This document shows, piece by piece, positions 1 to 12,250 of a stretch of DNA of 64,000 nt. A model generated the notes under the pieces. It worked only from the letters and a program-made list of their open reading frames with translations. It did not search any database and was not told where the DNA came from. The first letter of the stretch is position 1. The number at the start of each line of letters is the position of its first letter. The position numbers and the translations under genes were made by a program. The stretch is from Gordius sp. MW1. Its lineage: Eukaryota > Nematomorpha > Gordioida > Gordea > Gordiidae. The stretch is from contig OZ038531.1 in NCBI GenBank assembly GCA_964036665.1, positions 9,362,168-9,426,167 of the forward strand, read 5' to 3'.

Positions 1-178
1 TTTAAAATGCATAAAAATTAAATCTAGGTTATAATGTGTTTTACATTTCTTTAAAAAGATTTGATTTTACTGTATAATACTTAACATTTAAAAAAATTTA
101 AAGCTTCAAAGACGCGGCATCGATTTGTTCTAATTAGCGAGAGAGATCATATTATATAATTATAAATTATTAGCCAAA

Positions 179-2631
179 ATGACGAACGCAATGGACACTG
201 TGGTGGCCGGAAAAAATTGGGATGAGAGGTGTCGCAAAGCTTTCGGGAAAGACGTTAATCAAGATGTTCATTTTTTAGTAAACTATGTTTTTGGATATTA
301 TTTAATTTTATAAAGTTTAATGAATTAGAGGCGACAACAACGCACAAGGCGCACAAACTTTTATTGTCGTTCATTAGTCCAGTTTTTGATAGGATGTTTT
401 ACGGTCCTCTTGCCCTCCCAAATGTTAAGGAAGAAATTACCACCGTCTCGATTCCAGATATAAAAAGCATCATCTTTTATGATCTTTTAAAGTAAAAGTT
501 TAGGTTCATGTGAATATTTCGTTTAAGTACATTTTCTTTATGAGGCATAATTCATTCATATTTCAAATCATGCGCGTAGTCAAGATTTGATTTTTAACAA
601 AGTTTTTAATTTCTCGGAGGGGGAGGGCACAATAGTGTTTTGTAATTAAATTCCAAATATCCCTTTCTATCTTGGCTACGCTTATGGTACAAACTTTGTA
701 ATATAATTTTGGTGTATTATAATAGTTTGATCTATGATATCGAAGTATTGCCAAACATTAGTGTTGGTAACGTTTCTTATTTTGAACGTGTCCAGTACTG
801 GATTGATCTGTTGTATGCTGCCAAAAAATATTTGTTAAAGGAGATACAACTTGCCATCACTGATCATATTAATCTGAATATAGATGTATATACCGCCTAT
901 TACTATCTTAAACATGGATTGTCATTGTACACTGAGATTGATACCGACACTTGTTGGAAGGTGAGATCAAAATTTTTGTAAAGATGTTAAATTTTAATGT
1001 TTAAGCTTAATTATAAAATTGTTTTTTTTTAATTCAGCCCAACAATTTTTAAGTTTCCAGATTTTTAAACATAAAATGTTATATAAATGTTATGCATGCC
1101 TGGCGCGTGCCGCGGGACGATTTCTTTATAAATGTTCTATTAAAAAGCACCTTTCCTTCTTCAATTTTTAAGATTTTTTTAATATTACATATTGCTTAAT
1201 TGTAAAATAAAATGTCCTTTTTGTTTTGTTAAATATGATTGTTGATTTTTATTGCCTTAGATAAATGTATAATTTCCTGATTCAAATTGAAATTTATGAG
1301 ATTTTGGAAAATTCAAACCAATTTAAATTGTTCGTAATGGTGGAAAAATTTTGTAATAAGTGACACTAGGTAGGAGGGTTAGTATCATGTCCAACTTGTT
1401 TTGCTTTGTAAATCACGATTTGAGAATAAATGCCTACGAATAAAGATACATAATGACTTCTGTTTAAATTTAATTTTGACTGACCTCCGGGCCAGCGATC
1501 CAAATCATTTTGAACACTTCAAAATATTTGTACATTTACTAGTTTTTCCAGCTTATTCAACTTGTTAGTTTTTAATTATAAGCTACGATTCTGGCTATGC
1601 TATATATATTTTTAAAAGTTATGCAATTAAAATGTTTATAATATATTAAGAGTTTCCACTGGCCCCTGCTCGGTCCTCATTTAATAATTTTTTGTTAAAG
1701 CCAAAATAGTAGCAGCAATAATTTATTAAAAAATGAGAATTGCTCATAAAAAATATCATCTTTTTAAATATTTAGTTTGAATTAAACTTGAACATAACAC
1801 TAGCATGTAGTAAAATAAACTAAACTTTTCGTATAATTTAAGGTCATGTGTGAAAATGGCGAAGAATTTATAAATTGTGACGCATTTTTGGACCTTTCAG
1901 CGGAAGATCTCTTAAAATTTTTATCTGACAATTAAACAATTGCGCAAGAAGCGGATTTGTTTAAAGCTACCATTAAATGGGCAAAGCATAAAATGGAAAA
2001 AGAAAACGAAGAGGTATCATATGATCAAATAAGAAGTTTTGTTGGCGAAAATACTATCCTTGCCATTAGATTCAATTTGATGAAAAGTAGCGAATTCAAA
2101 GAACTTGTTCACAAATCTAGCCTACTAAATCAAGAAGAAATAATTGAAATTCTTTATTGTTACATTGAAAAGGTAGATTTGGCTTCTAAATTTTGCACTA
2201 AAGTTAGGAGGCAAAAATCAGAATCTTATATTTTTGCCAATGCGCGGTCTTTATCAACAACTACCTTACCACTGGAAGATCAATTTGTTTTTGAAAAGAA
2301 ATCAGCATCAAAATTTTTTATTCATGGCGTATACATGTTACCTGTAATTAATAGCGAAAATTTCAGAATTACCGTTTTTGGAGGCTTATCGACTCCTTTA
2401 ACCTCTGGATTCAGAAAACCGGGGTTGAGCGCTTATGCACCTCTAATTGAACTAACCTTCGATAATCCATTAGAAATTGGCTCACATGTTAAAGGCATGG
2501 CAATAAAAATACAATTGCCTCCAAACATTATAAGTACTTATCAAATTTATGAATTGCATACAATAAATGTGAAATCAGCAACTATCAAACCAAAAGCTAA
2601 TGGTCAATTTTTATGCGGCTTGATAGCTTAA
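179..2631 (+). pseudogene. BTB-BACK-PHR (BTBD3/6-type) gene, copy A, with nonsense codon
   Basis: Four exons can be joined: 179-277, 316-491, 726-960 and 1843-2631, about 432 codons. Introns are GT-AG and phases agree; intron 1 is only 38 nt. Exons 1-3 encode a BTB/POZ fold (NWDERC..., DVHF, THKAHKLLL, SPVFDRMFYG) running into YAAKKY. Exon 4 encodes the rest of BACK and a C-terminal PHR beta-sandwich (LEDQFVFEKK, FFIHGVYMLP, FRITVFG). In the family these are cytoplasmic Cullin-3 substrate adaptors; the function here is inferred from the family. An in-frame TAA at 1933-1935, where copy B has GAA, cuts the product in BACK about 30 codons into exon 4; downstream the frame stays open to 2631. Either a recent pseudogene or a gene making a BTB-only protein. 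The closest relatives are the copies at 8012 and 23212. Confidence 0.8.
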
Positions 2632-2950
2632 ATATATAAAGAAACTTTATTATAAATTAATATCATTCAATTTTAATTTTCCATTGTTACTTAGATTTAA
2701 TTCAATATATTTCTGAATATCCCATATTGTAGCGCCTATGTTAATACAAGTGAAATATTTCATGAATCAATTGTAGCATAAATTTTATAAATAAATAAAT
2801 AAAATAATTGTAAGTTAAATCCACTGATTCACTTATATATAAATACTTAATAAACAATTGATATATAATTTTGATTTTGTTTCAAATTTTGCCAAGGGGG
2901 ACGGGTCCTGCTTCCCCTTCCCCTCCGGCAACGCGCATGGACACATGACA

Positions 2951-3210
2951 GGCGCGTAGCCAGGATTTTCACGAGGGGGGGGGGGAAATCTGGCAAATTT
3001 TTTTTACAACGCATTTTGTCAAAAATTATATCAAATTAAATTAGATGTATTAATTGCTATGCAATTTATATATTATGTTTCTAGGTTTTTATAAGTGACT
3101 TAAAGTCTTTGATTAACTAAACTATAATATTTTAATTCATTTAATTTAGTTATTAATCAAAAAACAGAGGGGGAATTCCCCGTATTTCCCCCCCCCCCTT
3201 AGTTACGCCA
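2951..3210. mobile_element. MITE-like element, GGCGTAGCC family
   Basis: Starts GGCGCGTAGCCAGG and ends AGTTACGCC, an imperfect terminal inverted repeat shared with elements near 38352 and 61326. A G-run just inside the left end and a C-run just inside the right end extend the inverted repeat. It has no coding capacity, and no clear target duplication was found. Confidence 0.6.
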
Positions 3211-3778
3211 CTGGTACAAGACAATTTGCCTGCAAGCAAAAACAAAACACCTTAGATTTTAAGCACAGAATGAAAGCTCTTTTAGGGTGTATTAAAAGGC
3301 AAAAACATTATTAATAAAAAGGGCGAATATTAGGATTAAAATAATTAGGTAATTATTTAGATATCAATATTGAACATATTTTGTTGTTTTTAATATTATA
3401 CAAAATTTTTATTATTTTATTTGGGTGCAATTATAAAATCTTCACTAAGAATTAGGCCTAAAAATCAAAAACAAAAATAGTAATACTCCATCGCTTTTAA
3501 ATATTAATAAAGTTCTATGTACCAAAATTATTTAAAAAATTGTTTTATCTTATAATTAGAAAAAAAAATCTGAAGTGCTTCTTATCTTTTGAATAGCATT
3601 AATGATTGAACTTAGCATCCCATAATGGAAGATATTGTAAATCACCACACGAAGTTTATTAAATCAAGTCTTGAGATCCCACTTAATTTTCGCCTTGGTA
3701 TATTTCTTATAAACTGAATTTTAGAAATATTTTTTATTATTTATAATTACTATCCTATAAATAAATATGATTATGGTA

Positions 3779-3822
3779 TTGCTATTCTAATATATATATT
3801 TTGCTATTCTAATATATATATT
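3779..3822. repeat. Perfect 22-bp tandem duplication
   Basis: Two adjacent identical 22-bp units beginning TTGCTATTCTAATATA. Probably replication slippage. Confidence 0.85.
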
Positions 3823-6490
3823 TTAAAGGGCAACCATGAGCTATGAAAAATTATTGCGCAAATAGTGCAATCCAGATGGTGTCATTTTTCCTAAATTAAA
3901 TTATAAATCTTAGCAATTTTACGATAAAAGAAAATACGAAGGAAAAGTTTAATTGCCAAACAGTAAATTTAAAAGCTTTAAAAATCGGCGTCTTAGCGAT
4001 TTGTTAATCGCTAGAATTTATTCCTCGAGTATTCCTAATCAAGGTAATGTTTGTTAACAAAAATTTTGGTTACGTGAAATTTGATTTAAGAAATTATAAA
4101 CGACAGAATATTTGACATTTCAAACTGCATTTTTTTCATATCTGAATATCTGAAATTAGGTAACTATAAATTTTGATTATAACTATTTTTTTATTATTTT
4201 AATTTATTATACGTTTGTTTTCCCTTAGCGTCTTAATACGCGTATTTTGACTCTAGATTAAAAATGCGAATGCATGTTAAAACATAGCCGCGTCTTAATA
4301 CGAGCGTCACGTCATTCTTGTTCTGTTTTTGAGTTTTTGCTCTTTAAACAAATATTTATCCTTTAATAACGCTTACAAATGCATACTCATATGGTAACTA
4401 AACTAAAATTGTTGATTCCACGACATGTATATCGCACATTTAGACAAACAAAAATATGGCGCCATGAAGTTGAATCGTATATTAAAACGGGTATGTATAT
4501 TTACTTTGTAAAAAAAGTTAAACATAGTATATAAAATAGCTATTGCCTACCTACATGTACAAATATAAAAATTTGCTTATTATATAATACCTTAGCCAGA
4601 TAAAAAGGTTAAACAAATTTATCCCGACCTACTAATAATAAAATGGTAAGATATAGATTAAAAATTGTTTTAGAACTTTAATGATTTATTTCAATTTTTA
4701 ATTGTGAAAATTCATACTAAAATTGTTCGAAGTCATACTTGCTGATTTCTAAGCCTTAAACCTTATGGAAAATACTCGAATTATTAAATGTATGAATGTA
4801 TCTACAATGTCTTCAACCTCACTTTAAGCTTTTTTTATCTTCACTTTTATAGGCCAAAATATAAAGTCATACCTTTTTCAATTAAACAACCCAAAGTTTT
4901 CGCTACCAATTATAGATAAAAACCTTCAAAAATAGGAAATAGTTTTGACTTTTAAGGGTTAATCTGGTAGTGAGAAGCCTTAATAATAATCATTGTCAAA
5001 ATTAGATGAAAATTAGCATCAAGAAATATAAATTCTCTTAATACATACGTCACATATATATTACCATTATTTAACGCGAACTTCTGTATTATGCATTTAG
5101 AAATATTTGGGAGGTTAATATATGTTCGTTTTTGATTTCGGCACAATTACATAATTTAAGTGGCTAAATTAAAGTGATAAAAACTTTATTAAAATTTTAT
5201 CAATTGTCATCATTGTTTAGAATGACGGAGATTATTTAAAGAGTCACGCACTCGGTTAAAAACCCAATTGAGCATTTAGATATTGTTTACGAATTCGATG
5301 TCATTTAATTTTTTTTTATTTTTACACAGACTACGTTTATTTTAAATGAAATTTAAAAATTCATAGGATTTTAAGCTAGCGAGTAGGGCTAGCCCATATT
5401 TATTGACTCAAGGCCCATTTGTGAGAATCGGTTTTCGAGTGGCTCGGTGATTGAAAAATAAGTCTTTTTAGTTTTCACCCAGATATTGGTTACTTAGAAC
5501 GTTTTGGCACTATGGTTATCTAGTATAATAATAAAGAACATTAAGCCGATATTTGTTCTTGTTCATTTTAGATTTTAATTAATGTATTTTTTCCTCGTTA
5601 ATAATGGAAATAAAATAGCTTAAAATATTAATTTATTATGAATTTATGTACTAATTTATTTATTTATCAACTATTAAGCAATTTATTGCCTCTCTCGCTA
5701 GATATCATATATTATTTTTCAGCTTTTTAAAAATATAAGCAATTCAAATTTTTTTATATTGTTTAAAATAAAATAAACAAATTAATTTTAATATTTTTAT
5801 AACATTATATTAAACAAAAATTAAAAAGGAAACTAATCATATCGTAATAATGAAATTTAAATCTCTTATTGGTTTGATTTTTACTCTACCCCAGCCTCAT
5901 AGATAGACTTATAGAACCATAGACTGTCAAACAGTTGATAATTTTTAAAAAAGGGTGTAGTCCGCCATGATGGGCGTACTCATATAAACAAACCAGAGGT
6001 CAGATTTGTTTAAATTTATCTGCCCGAACCCGGCATGGCCAATTTTTTAATTAAATTGCCAGCCCAACCCTTTAAATGGTCCGCCGGACCAAGCCCAAAT
6101 TATTAGGATTTCCCGAATTGCCCGGCCCGAAATGACGATTTTTTAAATTGCTACCAGTAATTTTTTCAATATACTAATCAATTACACTACTAGTCAACAA
6201 ATAATCGTCTTGTCTTGTTTAATCAACCGGAAAACGGTCAACATATTCTGATAGAATTATTTGTGGTGAACACAAATATGTTCTTCGTTTTTTTTATACG
6301 TCAAGTTTTTGAAATATTTAGCTTCAAAGTTGCGAAAATGACCGTTTTTGGCTCTTTTTGACGCTCTATAGGGCGAAATAGAATAGCTAAAATAAAAATT
6401 TCAAACCTCTAAGTGGTTGCACCAACTTAGGGTAAAATATTAAAAAATATTTTTTCCCCCTATTTTTAGTACTTTTTAATATATATCAAA

Positions 6491-7167
6491 AATGCAATTA
6501 GTCCTTATGCGAAATCGGCTTCCTTTGAGCCTCCCTTCCTCTCTATCTAATTGGCTTATAGGCTTATATAACACTATACCCTTAGGACCAATGTTACACT
6601 ATCCAAATTCTTGTACTGTATAAGCGATCTCATATTCCATTTTCTTATTCAATCCAAAAAATAACGAAGCGCCGATATGTATTTTTTGCATTCGGAAAAA
6701 CACGAATCGTAAGAAATAAACAAAATTTCCTACTCACGTTTCATATTGTGATTTCGGTCTCGCAAGGGCAGGTTTTGTAGGGTTAGGGTTAGGTCTTTTT
6801 AGGTTCAAGATACATAATTACTTTCTTTGGATCGACAAAGAAAATGGAATGTCAGATCGCTTATACAATACAAGAATTTGGATCGTGTAACATTGGCCAT
6901 ACCCTTAGTGCATGTGAGTGATTGATGATGAGTGGTGTGAGCAATGGTAGTGGCTTAATACGAGCTATTACTCTAGTAGAGAGGGAGGATGACAGGCGTA
7001 GTAGTAAAATGGCTCGCATTAACCCACTACCCTTGCACCCACCACACATCATCAATCACCCACATATGCACTAAGGGTATAGTGTTATATAAGCATATAA
7101 GCCAATTAGAGAGAGAAGGAGGGAGGCTTAAAGGATGCCGCGATTTCCCATAGGGACTAATTGAATA
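6491..7167. mobile_element. Foldback element with nested inverted repeats
   Basis: The left end (6491-6582; AATTAGTCC, GGCTTATA, ACACTATACCC) is repeated in inverse at 7071-7167. A second inverted pair lies inside: 6582-6646 (CCAATGTTACACTATCC, GATCTCATATTCC) against 6840-6905. A third short pair (GATTGATGATGAGTGGTG and its complement) lies at 6920-7060. Two TTAGGG-like units occur at 6779-6795. No transposase is visible, so this is a non-autonomous foldback element. Confidence 0.75.
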
Positions 7168-8011
7168 TTCGATAAATTGGAAAAAGTAAAAACAATATAT
7201 TTTTAAAAATACATATTTTGTAAAGATGAAATAAATTAATTAAATAAATAAAAGGGAATTATAAATTATGGAAAACATTCCGATATTGCTATTGAATTAT
7301 GTTAAAAGATATTAATGCCGTTTTTCTGTTTTATATAAAACGATTCGGGATTATTATGGAGTAAAGAAATTTGTTTTCCTATTTTTTATATAATTTGTAA
7401 GGCTTGGGAACCAAAGGTTATGAGGGTTATTGTCGCAATGGGCAAAAAATTAATGTAATGTTAATTTCAGAGTAAAATTTTCAATGCCTCGCATGAGTTC
7501 TGATTAGATGTGGCAAATATGTCAGTACATGTATAGTCCCATGCTAAACTGCTTTTCCCAAGTGCCTTTAGTTTGGCCATCGGGTCGTGCGCATATTATA
7601 TTTACATATAAAATGGAAGCCTGAGTTGCTCAATAAATTTCTATCCAAAAAACAGCTGTTTGGCAGTATATGGTTTCTAGTGTTTTGTTAGAACTACAAG
7701 ATGCGTTTTAAAACTTGGTATGAATATTTAAGTCGATATATTTTGACTGAGTTCCGGGTCATTTTATGTGCGGTAAATTCGCCTATACTAAGTTAATATT
7801 AATACGGTCGGCATATATAAAAAATTTAAAGATATTTTAACGTTTTTAAAGTGATTATTTTAGTCTAAGTTTGTTAGAAGTTATTAGTCCGTTGAATAAA
7901 GGATTGTATATTCAGAAATTCGATATTGTAACGAATTAAGTACCTCCCCTCTATCTTGGGTACTACATGCGCTCCTAATTTTTTCGTTTTAATCCGTATA
8001 TTTAGATATAA
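7168..8011. other. Upstream flank of BTB copy B, no gene
   Basis: About 840 bp of AT-rich DNA with no recognisable exon. A promoter for copy B would lie here, but I see no motif strong enough to call. Confidence 0.4.
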
Positions 8012-10596
8012 ATGAGCAATGCATCGAACACTATAATGCCGGGAAAAATTGGGATGAGAGGTGCAGAAATGTTTTTGAGAAAGACTTGTATCAAGACGTT
8101 CATTTTCAGGTATAAATATGCATGAAAATATATATATTAACATTTTAAAGTTTATAGAATCGGGGGCAGTTATAACCCACAAGGCACATAAACTTCTATT
8201 AGCCTTAATTAGTCCCGTCTTTGAAAAGATGTTTTTTGGTTCTATGGCTCAGACAAGTGTTAAAGATGAAATAATTACTATAACGATTTCAGACATAAGA
8301 AGCATCATTTTTTATGATCTTTTAAAGTATCAATTTACTTTATAAATTTTGTCTTAAATTGATTCACACAGATTTTTATATATTTTATTGTGTTAAATTT
8401 GGTTTCATATAAGGTTGTGATTTTTCATTTATTATAGTTTAATCTATGACATAGCAATACTGCCTGACATTGTTGTCGGTAGAGTTTCTAATTATGAGCG
8501 TGCCCAATATTGGATTGATCTACTGTATGCTGCAAAAAAATATATATTAAAAGAGGTTCAAATCGCCATCACCGATCATATAAACTTGAATATTGACGTA
8601 TATACCGCCTATTACTATTTTAATATTGGATCATCATTGCACAGTGAAATTGATATTGACACATGTGGAAGGTCAGATCATATATTAATTGTATATATAT
8701 TTATTTATATATTTTTTTATCAAATAGCTTTATAAGTTATTGTTGGGTTTAAAGTTAGTATTAGTTTATTTGTGACACGCATACCTCGTCGGGCACACGG
8801 CTCACATGCATTAAAGCTTTAGTCTCGATCAAACTAGTTGTTAAAACTGTTTTCTTATTAAAATGTCAGAATATAGGGTTGATTGGGGCGAGTACTAGGA
8901 TGGGGTTATTTTTTCTTTTCAGTGATTTACAAAAAAATATATTAAAAACCTAAGTAATATGTGTATCTTTTCAAGAGCCATATGTAAAAAATGTTTTAAA
9001 GATTAAAAACTGCGGTTAGTGTAGCCCATACAATTTTTGTATTTTTGGACCTAATTTGTTGTAGTTGCATATTCTGCACTTAATTTTATCTAGGCATATT
9101 TTTTCCAAAAACTTTATCGATAAGTAAATTTTGATTTGTATGTACAATGTTAACGTTGTATAATAATAGGGATCGGGACTTGTTGGAGATAAGTTAATGC
9201 TAAACATTCCTCATTTTTTTTTCCTCGCATATGATTTTTATAGTTACATTTAATAAAAAATGCCTATTGAAAAAAAAACATTCCTCATTGTATTTACTTA
9301 TTAAAAACAATTGACAAGATTTAATTTAAAAAAAAACTTTTGTTTATATTTTAACTCATGAAATAAAAAAAGCCTGCAAATATAAATAGACTATTTAAGG
9401 AGTTTTTCATTATAGAGTCTGTCTTTCATGGGTACATTTTTACTTTGTAAAATATAACATATTTGCATTGTCTATGTTTTTTAAATGAATCACCTTTTTA
9501 TTAAATTCTGTTGGCACGCACTCATAAGGTGAAAATATAAAGGCTTTTGTATCATTGGAACGGGGCTATGACTACCCGGGCACTTTAAATTTGTAGGGTA
9601 ATTGTTTTTTACCACTTAATTTATAAAAAAATTATTAATTGTAATTTTTTTTATTCAATATTTCCTATAGTAGAGATAGACCTTAAAACTATTTTAACAA
9701 TTGATTTTTAGTATTGTTTAAAAGGCGATTAAAAGTTTTAAGGCTATGCCAGCCCCGGGCTATAAAAACAATCTCTAATATCGATTCTAAAATTTTATAT
9801 TATATGCAAGGTTATTTGCGAAAATGGTGAAGATTTCATAAAATGTGATGCATTTTTGGACACCACAAAAGAGGATCTTCTTAAGTTTTTATCTGACGAT
9901 GAAACAATTGCCAAAGAAGTGGATTTGTTTCAAGCTACTATTAAATGGGTTAAACACAAAATGGGAAAAGGAAACGAAAATGTACTACCTGATCAAATCA
10001 GAAAATTTGCTGGCGAACCTATTATCCTTGCCATCAGATTTCCTTTAATAAGTAATAGCGATTTCAAGGATATTGTTATTAGCACAGGCCTACTTAGTCA
10101 AAAAGAAATAATTCAATGTCTTTATTATTACATCAAAAAAGAAGGTGCGGGTTCTAAGTTTTGCACTAAATCTAGGAGACAAAATGTAGAGTCCTATTTT
10201 TTTGCTAAGGCGATGTCTTCAGTAAGAACAACTACCTTACCTCTGGAAGATCAATTTGTTTTTAAAAAGAAATCTACATCAAAATTTTTTATTCGTGGCA
10301 TATACATGTTACCTGTAACTAATAGCGAAGATTTAAAAATTACCGTTTTTGGAAGTTCATCGACTCCTTTAACATACGGATATAAGAGGATGAGCGCTGA
10401 GGCACCTTTAATTGAAATAACCTTTGATAATCCAATAGAAATTGGCGCACATGTAAAAGCCATGACGATAAAGATACAATTACCTCCAGACATTAAAAGC
10501 AGCCATCGGATTTATGATTTGCAAACGATAAATGTTAAATCAGCTACTATCAAACCAAATACTAGTGGTAAATTCATATGCGGCTTGATAGCATAA
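8012..10596 (+). pseudogene. BTB-BACK-PHR (BTBD3/6-type) gene, copy B, two 1-nt deletions
   Basis: Same four-exon plan as copy A: 8012-8109, 8151-8326, 8438-8671 and 9811-10596; intron 1 is 41 nt. Exon 1 is 98 nt against 99 in the other copies because an A-run has five instead of six residues before TTGGGATG. Exon 3 is 234 nt against 235 because TGTGGAAG replaces TGTTGGAAG at the exon 3 donor. Each changes the reading frame. Exon 4 is fully open (rest of BACK plus PHR, stop at 10594-10596) and is the only copy with an undamaged 262-residue exon 4. Both lesions are single bases in homopolymers, so assembly error is a live alternative to pseudogenisation. Confidence 0.75.
9370..9790. repeat. 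Dispersed repeat in BTB copy B intron 3
   Basis: This stretch (AATAGACTATTTAA, TTTGCATTGTCTATG, GGCACGCACTCATAAGG) is recognisably related to 25890-26300 and, in shorter form, to 26330-26490 downstream of copy C. It is non-coding. It is either an old transposon or DNA co-duplicated with the gene. Confidence 0.5.
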
Positions 10597-12250
10597 TACC
10601 TTATAAAGAAACTTATATGTAAAATTAGCGTAAATCAATTTTAATTTTCCATTTATGGTCACTTATATTACCATTAATATACTATATATATCCTATAATG
10701 TTGTAGCACTTTTATTAAAATCATTAATATATTTTATGTCAAAATTATAAAACTCATATGAAAAATATTATTTGGTTCTTGTAAGTTTTTGAAATATTTA
10801 ATTATATTTTACGAGTTAGTACAATCCAAATAAAATTGATATAGATTTGTGTCTCTTAATGATATAGCTACTTTTTTATTTGAGGGACTTTTTGTGGGAA
10901 AAATGAATTTTTTTAGAGAATTAAATCGAAATTTTGTAGATAAAAGTGGAGTTCAAAAGTGGGGAAACGAAGAAAATGTCTCTCTATAAAGCTAAATTTC
11001 CCTTTATAGGCAGACGATTGGCTAATGGTCAGTTGCCCGTCCTTTATTTTAGGCATTTGCAATTATACTCATTAAACTTTGTTTGATCCAAATTGTAACG
11101 TGTGCACAATATTATTTTAAGTTCCGATACGCTAAGGACTAATGAAAATTAATTAAAATATATCATTTTAAACCTTGATTTAAAATAAACTTCCTAAATA
11201 ATATTTTTTAAAAGAAACCCTGACCCGAGTTAAAATGTATCGTATATGTTAAATTACTCACTCAAATATATTGAAGAATAAATGGTATTCGAGGTCAGAT
11301 AGATTTCTACAGAAGCGGCTCGGTCCGAATTTATAACTAACTTGTCCACCCGGGATTCCCAGAACTCTATTAAATCTCCGCCCGGCCATGCCCCAAGGTG
11401 CCCGGCCCAAATAATGATTTTTATTTTAGTAATATTTTTGTCACATTTCCAAAGAATTCTAATTTATTCCTCGATTTTTTTTTGATAGGAACTTTGATTA
11501 ATACATATTATACAATCAAATAGGAAAGTGACGAAATAATACATTATATAAAATACGCCCTTCAGCCGTAACTGGGGACTTCGCCCCCAAATTCCCATTT
11601 TCTGGGGGCTCCGCTCCCAGACCCCCGTTGGGGCTACGCCCCAAAAGCCCCGTTACCCGGGGGCGAAAATTTTTTTTAAGATTTTTTAAAACTATTAAAT
11701 TTATTAAAATTTTGGAGTTTTTGCTTAACATATTTTTGCTTCACATCTTCACACATGCATCTATTACTCTTTTATACTACGTATAAACAAAGCATATTTT
11801 CTATGGAATTTATGTTGGACTTGTCATAATTGCATAGCAAATAATGTTACTAACAAAAGCTAAAGTTCATGCCCGACTTGACTCAATCTAAAGCTACAAA
11901 GTTTTACCTATTACCTAGTTTAACGCTGTACTAATTAAATAAAAAATTAAAATAAAAAAAAACAGTTGCCGGTGTTTAAGCTATTGAAAAGAGGGGATTT
12001 AATAGGGGAGAATAGGGATATCTATGGGTAGGATAAAGGATACAGTAATAAAATTAAAAAACTTACTTTATTAAAGGAGAATATAAAAAAGGTTTGCGAC
12101 AAAACTAGCAAAGACTTGCAATAGCTCCGCTATTGCCTGTTACGACCGCGCATCACAAAATGTCATAATGAGCATGCAATAGCTACGCTATTGCCTGTTG
12201 CTACCGCGCATCTAAAAATGTGTATCCTAAGTATATCTCAAAAACTTTAC
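10597..12250. other. Gene-free stretch with GC-rich hairpin island
   Basis: No gene seen. Around 11290-11420 there is GCCCGG-rich DNA like that near 6000-6130, probably an old hAT terminus. At 11553-11668 lies a GC island made of consecutive short palindromes (for example GGGGCTACGCCCC). At 12112-12215 the sequence GCAATAGCTNCGCTATTGC occurs twice, each a perfect hairpin followed by TGTTRCxACCGCGCATC. Confidence 0.55.

Larger units (their letters stand above)
2632..6490. other. Gene-free intergenic stretch
   Basis: I see no credible coding exon on either strand; the few open frames are short, AT-rich and without family motifs. It contains a MITE-like element at 2951-3210, a perfect 22-bp tandem duplication at 3779-3822 (unit starting TTGCTATTC), and around 5990-6130 a patch rich in CCCGG/GCCCG words that resembles the ends of the hAT elements found further on. 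Confidence 0.6.

Noticed and set aside
6779..6795. Interstitial telomere (TTAGGG) tract
   Set aside because: Only about two units, lying inside a foldback element; too short to be a telomere or a chromosome-fusion scar.
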